DNA of 6,242 bases. Origin: Sulfurovum sp. GTDB taxonomy: Bacteria; Campylobacterota; Campylobacteria; Campylobacterales; Sulfurovaceae. The notes below the pieces were generated by a model. The model was not told where the DNA came from. It saw only the letters and a program-made list of their open reading frames with translations, and ran no database searches. The translations under genes and the position numbers were made by a program. Shown here in pieces: positions 1 to 5,894 of this stretch. Where the stretch lies: contig DYTG01000099.1 of assembly GCA_020726085.1 (NCBI GenBank), positions 1 through 6,242 on the forward strand. The letters run 5' to 3'. Numbering within the stretch: position 1 is the first letter of the stretch; each line of letters begins with the position of its first letter.

Positions 1-82
1 ATAAATTACTTTAATTTCACTTTAAATACTAAAAAATATTAATATTATTTTATATGAAGTGAGTGCGGTGTAATTTTGTATA

Positions 83-1357
83 TTATTTGATGTAAGTTTC
101 CCCATCTTGGATGATATAGCTGGGTGAAGCGTTGATGCTGTGGTAGATGAGTGTACCGTATTTTTGGGAGTAGTATCGCAGCAAAAGTTTTTGGAGTGCG
201 GGTTGTGTCGAGGGGGTAAACCACCCATTGTTGCTCACGACTATCATCCGTTTGGGAGAGTTTTCGTAGAGTCGTTCACACGTTGCTTCAAAACAAATCG
301 CATTGCGATAGAGGGTGCTACCTATTTGATACTCTGTGATTTCCTTACTCGCCTCATAATCAACCGCTCCGTCGTAAAAGATTTGATTGACCCAATCGCT
401 TAGAAATTTGGGCAAAGGATTGGCCTCTCCAAAAGGGACAAGTACCACTTTGTTGGCAATTTGAATACTATCGTGTGTAAAGATATAGGTGGAGTTGCGA
501 GGTGTGCCATCATCATCAAGATAGAGTCCTCCTGCGACAATGGCAATACGATGGGAGTACTCTTTGAGACGCTCTTTGATATCTTCGTATTTGTTGATAA
601 ATTTTGGAATAACCGATTCGGGCAGTACCACGATGGAGTAATGGGCATCTATCGCCTCTTCAATAGCACTGTAAACGTTTTGGAGTTGCTCCTCTTCGTA
701 GAGAGGATCCCACTTTTTGTCAATAGATACGTAGGTGGTCACAAGTTTAATGCTTTTATCTATCGTTTGGGGTGAAGGGGTGGAGAAATCAAGAGCAAAA
801 ACCAATACAAAAGGAACACTCCATCTCACTTTTTTCCATTGATAAAAAACAATCATTGCCAAGAGTATCAAGCCAAATTGCCACTTTTGTATGCCAAAAT
901 AGCTATTGATAAATACAAGTTCAAACTTCAACCAATCAAAACCAATAGGATGAAGGTGGCTAAAACCCCAAAGAAACAACGCTTTGAGATAGAGAGTATC
1001 GATTTTTGCTCTTTTTTCCACAAAACGCATCAGTACATTGGCTACCCAAAAGATAACCCCATAGATTAGCCCAACGCCCAATACTCCTAGTGGAATCGCC
1101 CACACAAAGCCGTAGTAGCGAAAACTTAGAGCAATCCACCAAAACCAAAAGAGTGCAATCCAAAAACCGCTCATCACCCAAACTTTTGGTTTAGCCCTCA
1201 AAAGCCCATAAAGTCCTGCTAGTGCTGCAAGTGTCTCGATAGTTTTATGGCTTAGCCCCAACCACTCAAGATAGATGAAAAGCGATAACAAGATAGCGAC
1301 AAGCAAGGCTTCTATTATCCAAAAGATGTTAAGATTATTGCCAAAAAATTTATACAT
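83..1357 (-). CDS. lnt: Apolipoprotein N-acyltransferase
   Basis: Transfers the third acyl chain from a phospholipid to the N-terminal cysteine of apolipoproteins at the periplasmic face of the inner membrane. The product is 424 aa. The first ~190 residues are a run of hydrophobic membrane segments and residues ~203-424 form the nitrilase-fold domain. The catalytic triad is visible: Glu247 (VVLPES), Lys303 (NKVVLVPFGE) and Cys355 (NAICFE), matching E. coli E267, K335 and C387; SNNGWF at 375-380 is also typical. The ATG at 1357 is chosen over one at 1414 because it is followed directly by a membrane segment, has GGGAG 6 nt upstream (minus strand), and avoids overlap with yajC. The protein ends soon after the SPSYIIQDGE strand, so it lacks the C-terminal membrane helix of E. 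coli Lnt (512 aa). From memory, other Campylobacterota Lnts are also short (about 425-440 aa), so I read this as lineage-typical, not a truncation. Confidence 0.93.
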   Translation of the reverse strand: MYKFFGNNLNIFWIIEALLVAILLSLFIYLEWLGLSHKTIETLAALAGLYGLLRAKPKVWVMSGFWIALFWFWWIALSFRYYGFVWAIPLGVLGVGLIYGVIFWVANVLMRFVEKRAKIDTLYLKALFLWGFSHLHPIGFDWLKFELVFINSYFGIQKWQFGLILLAMIVFYQWKKVRWSVPFVLVFALDFSTPSPQTIDKSIKLVTTYVSIDKKWDPLYEEEQLQNVYSAIEEAIDAHYSIVVLPESVIPKFINKYEDIKERLKEYSHRIAIVAGGLYLDDDGTPRNSTYIFTHDSIQIANKVVLVPFGEANPLPKFLSDWVNQIFYDGAVDYEASKEITEYQIGSTLYRNAICFEATCERLYENSPKRMIVVSNNGWFTPSTQPALQKLLLRYYSQKYGTLIYHSINASPSYIIQDGETYIK

Positions 1358-1368
1358 TAAGGACTCCC
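1358..1368. promoter_or_regulatory. 11-bp divergent lnt/yajC intergenic segment with two overlapping ribosome binding sites
   Basis: The two start codons are separated by 11 bp. On the plus strand AAGGA (1359-1363) lies 5 nt before the yajC ATG. On the minus strand GGGAG (1368-1364) lies 6 nt before the lnt ATG. The promoter of each gene must therefore lie inside the coding region of the other, and the two 5' leaders would be complementary. I could not assign convincing -35/-10 boxes; TATTAT at 1313-1318 is one weak candidate for yajC. Confidence 0.7.
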
Positions 1369-1644
1369 ATGGAAGTATTGACTCAGTTTTTACCACTGAT
1401 TTTACTCTTTGCAATTTTCTATTTTCTTATCATTCGCCCCCAGCAACAGCAACAAAAAGCACACGCTGCAATGATTGAGAGCCTCAAAAAAGGAGATAAA
1501 ATCATCACCAACGGTGGATTAATCGCCGAAGTTGTAAAACCTGAAGAGGATTTTATCAAAATCAAGCTAAATGATGATGTGATTGTCAAGCTCTCAAAGT
1601 CATTTGTTGCCAAAAAAGAGGAAACCGAGACCAAAGATGCTTAA
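1369..1644 (+). CDS. yajC: Preprotein translocase subunit YajC
   Basis: Small inner-membrane partner of SecDF in the Sec holotranslocon. The product is 91 aa, close to the usual 85-115. One membrane helix spans residues ~5-22, followed at once by the family hallmark I-I-R-P-Q-Q-Q-Q-Q-K (21-30). A soluble domain follows with the typical GDKIITNGGL segment (42-51) and alternating beta-strand pattern through ~83, then a charged tail. It is the first gene of the operon, divergent from lnt, and its 3' end overlaps secD by 8 bp. The start is supported by AAGGA 5 nt upstream. Identification rests on the TM-RPQQQQQK arrangement and the secDF neighbours. Confidence 0.95.
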   Translation: MEVLTQFLPLILLFAIFYFLIIRPQQQQQKAHAAMIESLKKGDKIITNGGLIAEVVKPEEDFIKIKLNDDVIVKLSKSFVAKKEETETKDA

Positions 1645-3208
1645 TTATAGAATCATACTCTTTGCCTTTGCTTTTATTTTTGGTATCATCTTCTCTATTC
1701 CCTCCATTACCCAAAGCGACAGTGGCAAGAAAATTACCCTAGGACTTGATTTGCAAGGGGGGCTTCATATGCTCCTTGGTGTCAAAAGTGAAGAGGCGAT
1801 TAAATCCTACACCAAATCGGTAGCAGCGACTATCAAATATGTCTTGGATGATGAAGAGATAATTTATGATGCATTAAGCGTTCAAGAAGAGACCATTGCC
1901 TTTGAAATACTTGATGAAGATGAAATTACCAAAACCAAAACATTGCTTAAAAAAGAGCTTCAAGGAGTAGTGTTGAGCAACAACGGTTCCAACTTTACCG
2001 CCACGCTCACTCCAGAGCAGATACTCAAAACGCAACAAGATGCTATCAATCAAGCCGTAGAGACTATTCGTAACCGATTGGATCAATTTGGACTAGCCGA
2101 ACCCACCGTTGCCAAACAAGGTGAAGATAAGATTTTGGTTGAAATTCCAGGCATTAAAACCGCAGCCGACGAGCAACGTATTCGAGAACTTATCGCACGT
2201 ACTGCAAGATTGGAGATGATGGCCGTCGATGAAGAACGCATTGCACGTGTTAATGTCATGAGCGAAGCGCAAGCCAAAAAATACGGTGATGTGATACTCA
2301 AAGATGTTTACAACGAAGAGGAAAAGTATCTATTGCGTGAAATTCCTATTTTGGATGGTTCCATGTTAAGCGATGCAACGGTTGGATTTGATGAAAACAA
2401 TCAACCCGTCATTAATTTCGTACTCAACGCTCAAGGGGGGAAAATCTTTGGTGATTTTTCGGGCAAGAGTGTGGGCAAACGTATGGCGGTAGTGCTTGAT
2501 GACAAAGTATATTCTGCACCCGTTATTCGAGAGCGTATTGGGGGAGGAAGAGGACAAATCTCTGGAAACTTCCAAGTCTCTGAAGCCCACGATGTTGCGA
2601 TTGCTTTGCGTTCGGGAGCGCTTTTGGCTCCTGTTTATACACTTGAAAAACGTTCAGTAGGACCTAGTTTGGGGGCTGATAGTATCAAGGCGAGTTCTAT
2701 TGCACTTGCTATGGGCTTTGTGGTGGTGGCTCTTTTTATGATCTTTTATTACGGTATGGCAGGGGTGATTGCCAATATTGCTTTGGTAGCCAACCTCTTT
2801 TTGATTTTGGCGGTTATGGCACTCTTTGGAGCCACTTTGACACTTCCAGGGATGGCGGGTATTGTTCTTACGGTTGGTATGGCAGTCGATGCCAATGTTA
2901 TTATCAATGAACGTATCCGAGAGTTGCTTAATGAGGGTCACTCAATTGCCAAATCCATCGAATCTGGATACGCCAACGCCTTTAGTGCTATTTGGGATGG
3001 CAACATTACCACACTCATTGCGGCAACCGTGCTTTATGGTTACGGCACAGGAGCCATCAAAGGATTTGCCCTTACGATTAGTGTGGGTATTTTAGCCTCC
3101 ATGCTCACCGCTATTTTGGGTACGCACGGCATCTATCACTCCATTTTGCCCAAAATCAAAAAAGAGAAGATAAAATTTTGGTTTGGAATCAAAGGGAAAG
3201 GTAAATAA
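1637..3208 (+). CDS. secD: Protein translocase subunit SecD
   Basis: Inner-membrane RND-type protein that with SecF uses the proton motive force to help pull preproteins across SecYEG. The product is 523 aa. TM1 (~5-22) is followed by the conserved GLDLQGG motif (36-42) and a large periplasmic region. This region includes the NRLDQFGLAEP motif (146-156), the IALRSGALLAP motif (322-332) and VGPSLG (341-346). Five membrane helices occupy ~350-500, with the diagnostic AVDANVIINERIREL (416-430) that includes the proton-relay-type Asp418. Length matches Campylobacterota SecD and is shorter than E. coli (615 aa). The frame is open from 1583, but the ATG at 1637 is chosen because it gives the standard MLNYR-TM1 N-terminus; the upstream extension would only overlap yajC. 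A GAGGAAA sits ~14 nt upstream, so coupling to yajC termination probably aids initiation. Confidence 0.97.
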   Translation: MLNYRIILFAFAFIFGIIFSIPSITQSDSGKKITLGLDLQGGLHMLLGVKSEEAIKSYTKSVAATIKYVLDDEEIIYDALSVQEETIAFEILDEDEITKTKTLLKKELQGVVLSNNGSNFTATLTPEQILKTQQDAINQAVETIRNRLDQFGLAEPTVAKQGEDKILVEIPGIKTAADEQRIRELIARTARLEMMAVDEERIARVNVMSEAQAKKYGDVILKDVYNEEEKYLLREIPILDGSMLSDATVGFDENNQPVINFVLNAQGGKIFGDFSGKSVGKRMAVVLDDKVYSAPVIRERIGGGRGQISGNFQVSEAHDVAIALRSGALLAPVYTLEKRSVGPSLGADSIKASSIALAMGFVVVALFMIFYYGMAGVIANIALVANLFLILAVMALFGATLTLPGMAGIVLTVGMAVDANVIINERIRELLNEGHSIAKSIESGYANAFSAIWDGNITTLIAATVLYGYGTGAIKGFALTISVGILASMLTAILGTHGIYHSILPKIKKEKIKFWFGIKGKGK

Positions 3209-4179
3209 TGGAAGCTTTAAAATTTAATCAATCCGTAGGCTTTATGAAAAATTCCATGAAGTTTGGAACGGTATCGCTTATTTTGGTACTTGCTTCATGG
3301 GTTCTTTTGGCGACTAAGGGGTTTAACTTTGGTATTGATTTTGCTGGGGGTACGCTTATTCAAGTCCAATACGACACCAAAGCCCCTGTGCAAAAGGTGC
3401 GCGATGTACTCAATCAAACCGAGCAGTTCAAAGGGGCTAATGTCACTTATTTTGGAAACGAAAAAGAGATTATTATCAAAATCAAAACCGTCTCTACTAC
3501 TGTAGGCGATGATGTGGGAGATAATATCAAAAAAGCCATTGCAACCACAGGTAATTTTGAGATTCGTCGAGTCGATATGGTAGGGCCAAAAGTGGGCGAT
3601 GAACTCAAAGAAAAAGGCGTTATGTCGATGTTTTTGGCAATTTTGGGTATTTTGTTCTATGTCTCGTTTCGATTTGAATGGCGTTTTGCATTGGCTTCGG
3701 TATTGGCGTTGGTACATGATATATCCATTACCATTGGAGCGTTGGTGTTGTTACAAATCGAAATCAATCTTGATATTTTGGCTGCCATCTTGACGTTGCT
3801 TGGATACTCACTCAATGATACCATTATTGTCTTTGATAGAATCCGTGAGGGACTCCAAAGCGTGAAATCTAGCAAACTTGAAGATGTTATTGATGATTCG
3901 GTCACTCGAACCCTCTCTCGCACTACACTTACCTCATTGACCACTTTCTTTGTAGTATTGGTACTTTATCTTTTTGGAGGAGAGATTATCAACGGCTTTA
4001 GCTTTACGTTGCTTGTGGGCTTGACTGTGGGTACTTACTCCTCTATCTTTGTGGCTTCACCTATGCTCTTATGGTTTAAATTCTCCGTCGTGGATTATCG
4101 AACCAAGCAAGTCCAAAGAGAAAAACGTGAACGAGAAAAAGACAAAATGCGTGCACAATTTGAACAAGGGGTTCTTTGA
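3208..4179 (+). CDS. secF: Protein translocase subunit SecF
   Basis: Partner of SecD in the proton-driven Sec accessory complex. The product is 323 aa. After TM1 (~19-36) comes the conserved FGIDFAGGTL motif (41-50), then a short periplasmic domain (~50-135) including RRVDMVGPKVGDEL (120-133). Five further membrane helices lie between ~137 and ~292, with the family signature GYSLNDTIIVFDRIRE (199-214). The tail is basic and charged (298-318). The ATG shares one base with the secD stop (TAATG), with GGGAAAGG just upstream, so translation is coupled. Length and motifs are complete. The stop codon overlaps the start of the decayed small membrane protein gene that follows (TGATG). Confidence 0.97.
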   Translation: MEALKFNQSVGFMKNSMKFGTVSLILVLASWVLLATKGFNFGIDFAGGTLIQVQYDTKAPVQKVRDVLNQTEQFKGANVTYFGNEKEIIIKIKTVSTTVGDDVGDNIKKAIATTGNFEIRRVDMVGPKVGDELKEKGVMSMFLAILGILFYVSFRFEWRFALASVLALVHDISITIGALVLLQIEINLDILAAILTLLGYSLNDTIIVFDRIREGLQSVKSSKLEDVIDDSVTRTLSRTTLTSLTTFFVVLVLYLFGGEIINGFSFTLLVGLTVGTYSSIFVASPMLLWFKFSVVDYRTKQVQREKREREKDKMRAQFEQGVL

Positions 4180-4320
4180 TGAACTGGGGGCAGGGTTTTT
4201 TATCTGTTTTTTGCTCTCATGAGTTTAGCGACAAGTGCAGTGTTTTTGTATAATCTTTCAGCTGTTTAGGCGATTGTTGTCCCCATGATTGAGAGTTTAC
4301 AAAAAAAGGTCGATTCTTAG
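4179..4320 (+). pseudogene. Frameshifted remnant of a small inner-membrane protein (DUF6394-like) downstream of secF
   Basis: An ATG overlaps the secF stop and has a strong AAGGGG (4166-4171) 7 nt upstream. As written, the frame is lost after five codons. Removing one G from the G5 run at 4186-4190 restores MNWGRVFYLFFALMSLATS and then AVFLYNLSAV, a typical N-terminal hydrophobic segment. From memory it closely resembles the small DUF6394 membrane protein that often follows secF in Campylobacterota (MNWG..-IFFALMSL type, roughly 110 aa); I could not search this. The restored frame meets TAG at 4267-4269 and again at 4318-4320, and the segment between them (AIVVPMIESLQKKVDS) is not recognised. 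The signals imply a former fourth operon member, now broken. Identity of the N-terminal part is fairly secure; the 3' limit is uncertain. Confidence 0.6.
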
Positions 4321-4456
4321 AAAGGGATCGGCTTTGGCAAACAAGAGACAGATGGAATCTTTAGTGCAAAGCGATTAAACCTTTTAAGAGAATCTATCAA
4401 CTCCCAGTAGCCCTTTGTATCTTGATAGATTTTAGGACTACACTATCGTAGAATAG
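4321..4456. other. Unassigned degenerate stretch between two pseudogenes
   Basis: No intact reading frame is present on either strand. On the plus strand, the frame of the restored membrane protein remnant stays open to a TAG at 4405-4407 and reads like coding sequence (GFGKQETDGIFSAKRLNLL), but I do not recognise it. On the minus strand, a frame open from 4442 down to a TAA at 4319-4317 also reads plausibly (KIYQDTKGYWELIDSL). The two readings exclude each other as real proteins. The stretch probably holds eroded gene remains, and the sequence alone does not decide which. Confidence 0.35.
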
Positions 4457-4949
4457 CCTCCCACCTACGAAAGTCAAGTCGCTTTGAAGATGCTCCTAAG
4501 CAATATTCAATCAAATGATAAATTTAGCCACCGCTTGAGGAGCTTAATATTGAGTACAACTACCTCTTTGTGATGAACAATCACCCCCCCCATCGAATCG
4601 GCTATGCAAGATGTCAAAAATGAGATTTTGGTTGGATTGCAAAATCCTGTTATGCAGTTTTATCTCAATTACGGTTACGATATTAATCTTGATGCTTCCA
4701 GTCTCTATGTGCCAGACCATATCGCTATTGAACTGGGCTTTATGCAGAAGCTTGTACTAGGCGATGAGAGAGAGGCTCAAATCAAATTTTCCCAAACCCA
4801 TTTGCTTAAGCTGGGTGCCTCCTTTTTTGGTGAGCGTGCAGACTATGAGTCACAATCCATTCTATAATGATTTGTGCGATTTTGCGATCGAGTTTTTATT
4901 GGAAGATTATGCAACAAATTCACAAGAAGAGACGGTTGCGACAAGGTAG
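4457..4949 (+). pseudogene. TorD/DmsD-family molybdoenzyme chaperone, multiply frameshifted remnant
   Basis: TorD-like chaperones bind molybdenum oxidoreductases (DMSO/TMAO reductase, formate dehydrogenase and similar) before Tat export. The reading moves through frames: 4457-4536 (ALKMLLSNIQSNDKFSHR), 4537-4590 (EELNIEYNYLFVMNNHPP), 4592 to ~4850 (from IESAMQDV) and ~4851-4949 (HNPFYNDL to a TAG stop). Joined, it gives TorD features in order: an EYNYLFV-HPP-ES stretch, then YVPDHIAIELGFMQKLV, an acidic helix with QTHLLKLGASFFGE, and HNPFYNDLCDFAIEFLLE. It totals ~160 aa against the usual ~190-230, so the N-terminus is missing or unreadable. One break is an extra C in a C8 run (4584-4591), another lies near 4850, and a third, a -1 shift, lies near 4536. 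The longest single piece (4604-4867) is not a complete family member. Family call is by motif recognition; the client enzyme is unknown. Confidence 0.6.
4584..4591 (+). repeat. C8 homopolymer tract inside the TorD-like remnant
   Basis: Eight consecutive Cs occur exactly where the reading frame of the TorD-like remnant breaks. A tract of seven would join YNYLFVMNNHPP to IESAMQDV in one frame. Runs of this length slip readily and drive phase variation in Campylobacter and Helicobacter. Here other lesions mean that slippage alone would not restore the gene. Confidence 0.7.
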
Positions 4950-4962
4950 ATTGCTTAATTGT

Positions 4963-5025
4963 TTGGCATTATAGATATTTTTGTAGTATTATATTGGGTA
5001 TAATATAGACATTCTAACTTTAGGA
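4963..5025 (+). promoter_or_regulatory. Likely cysE promoter elements and ribosome binding site
   Basis: The 86 bp between the TorD-like remnant and cysE is AT-rich. It contains two candidate sigma-70 arrangements. One is TTGGCA (4963-4968) with TATTAT (4987-4992) at 18-bp spacing. The other is a perfect TATAAT (4999-5004) with no clear -35, as is common in Campylobacterota promoters, which would start transcription ~25 nt before the ATG. AGGA (5022-5025) lies 10 nt before the start codon. Because the upstream genes are dead, cysE probably depends on this promoter. Not tested beyond pattern matching. Confidence 0.5.
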
Positions 5026-5035
5026 TTATTCAATA

Positions 5036-5731
5036 ATGTTTGCTATCATCAAAGAAGATTTTTTAAATGTCAAGCGAAACGACCCCGCTTTGCACTCCAC
5101 TTTTGAGCTTTTTTTCAACTATCCTGGGCTTTGGGCAATATTTTTTTATCGTATTGCGCACAAGCTTTACGGATACGGGCTACGCTTTTTGCCACGATTT
5201 ATCTCAGGATTGGGGCAATTTCTGACCACTATTGATATTCACCCCGCTGCAAAGATTGGGCGTAGAGTCTTTATTGACCACGGTAGCGGCGTGGTGATTG
5301 GCGAAACCGCCGAGATAGAAGATGATGTGCTTATCTACCAGCAAGTCACACTAGGAGGGGTAAGTCTCACCAAAGGCAAACGCCATCCCACGGTTCGTTC
5401 GGGCGTTGTTATTGGGGCGGGGGCGAAGATTTTGGGCAATATTACAATCGGCAAAAATGCCAAAATTGGAGCTAATTCGGTAGTGGTCAAAGATGTACCC
5501 GACAACACAACGGCGGTAGGTATCCCCGCTCACGTCATCTCCAAAGGCTACGATAAAACCCCATTGAGTCACAATCAAATCCCAGATATCAACAAAGAAC
5601 TCTTTGGGTACCTTATCAAAAAAATAGCCCTCCTAGAACACGCCCTCAAAAGCGGGGATATCAACGTACTAGACAAAGAAGAAGAGGAGTTAGACGAGAT
5701 CTACAAAGCGTTTCTTCACTCAATGGATTGA
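5036..5731 (+). CDS. cysE: Serine O-acetyltransferase
   Basis: Cytoplasmic enzyme making O-acetyl-L-serine from L-serine and acetyl-CoA, the committed step of cysteine synthesis. The product is 231 aa. A short helical N-terminus (1-60) precedes a left-handed beta-helix of hexapeptide repeats (~66-165). Catalytic-type residues are Asp67 in IDIHPAAKIG and His82 in DHGSGVVIGETA, with the same 15-residue spacing as the Asp143/His158 pair of well-studied enzymes. YQQVTLGGVS (101-110), KRHPTV (115-120), GAGAKILGNI (127-136) and GIPAHVI (162-168) complete the signature. The N-terminal helical domain is shorter than in E. coli CysE (273 aa), as in the compact EpsC-type group. A charged helical tail (~185-231) ends in Met-Asp, without the C-terminal isoleucine that docks into CysK in classical cysteine synthase complexes. 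The gene is intact and stands alone between decayed DNA on both sides. Confidence 0.95.
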   Translation: MFAIIKEDFLNVKRNDPALHSTFELFFNYPGLWAIFFYRIAHKLYGYGLRFLPRFISGLGQFLTTIDIHPAAKIGRRVFIDHGSGVVIGETAEIEDDVLIYQQVTLGGVSLTKGKRHPTVRSGVVIGAGAKILGNITIGKNAKIGANSVVVKDVPDNTTAVGIPAHVISKGYDKTPLSHNQIPDINKELFGYLIKKIALLEHALKSGDINVLDKEEEELDEIYKAFLHSMD

Positions 5732-5744
5732 TGCTCGTTTTGAC

Positions 5745-5825
5745 TCAATTCGCCCTCAATCTATCGTAAACCTCGTATTTTAGCCATAGGCTGGTATCAC
5801 CCAATGACAAAGGCAAATCAGAGAT
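5745..5825 (-). pseudogene. Possible 3' end fragment of an unidentified gene, convergent with cysE
   Basis: Minus-strand reading gives 26 residues, including DLPLSLGDTSLWLKY and then EVYDRLRAN, before a TGA. Composition and codon choice look like a genuine protein C-terminus, and the orientation, convergent with cysE at 13-bp spacing, is plausible. Upstream on the minus strand an in-frame TGA (5828-5826) and a TAATAA a little further back close the frame, so at most the tail of a gene survives. I do not recognise the family, and chance cannot be excluded for so short a frame. Confidence 0.25.
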
Positions 5826-5894
5826 TCAAATGAGAAGTTATTAACCTGTCAACAGATAAAATACTATCAATGTTACAGCTATAAAGGAAAAATC

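Noticed and set aside
31..54. Palindrome AATATTAATATT (35-46) with a T-run on the minus strand, possible lnt terminator
   Set aside because: The stem is all A/T and would be very unstable; it is not distinguishable from AT-rich background.
461..775. Plus-strand 104-codon open frame inside lnt
   Set aside because: It is antisense to the conserved nitrilase domain of lnt, with no family-like features; an overlap artefact.
1583..1636. Upstream extension of secD to an ATG at 1583
   Set aside because: The 18 extra residues are polar and basic, overlap yajC, and are not found in SecD proteins; the MLNYR start gives the normal TM1.
3295..3717. Minus-strand 140-codon open frame inside secF
   Set aside because: It lies opposite fully conserved secF motifs; the residues are rich in His, Asn and Lys with no domain pattern, typical of an antisense shadow.
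4179..4320. Programmed frameshift in the gene after secF
   Set aside because: The shifted frame soon meets TAG at 4267 and again at 4318, and no slippery heptamer with a downstream structure is apparent; decay fits better.
4963..4985. TTGGCA as part of a sigma-54 promoter for cysE
   Set aside because: The required GC element at the correct spacing is absent.
5782..5792. AGCC-ATA-GGCT inverted repeat after cysE as a terminator
   Set aside because: Only a 4-bp stem with no following T-run on either strand.
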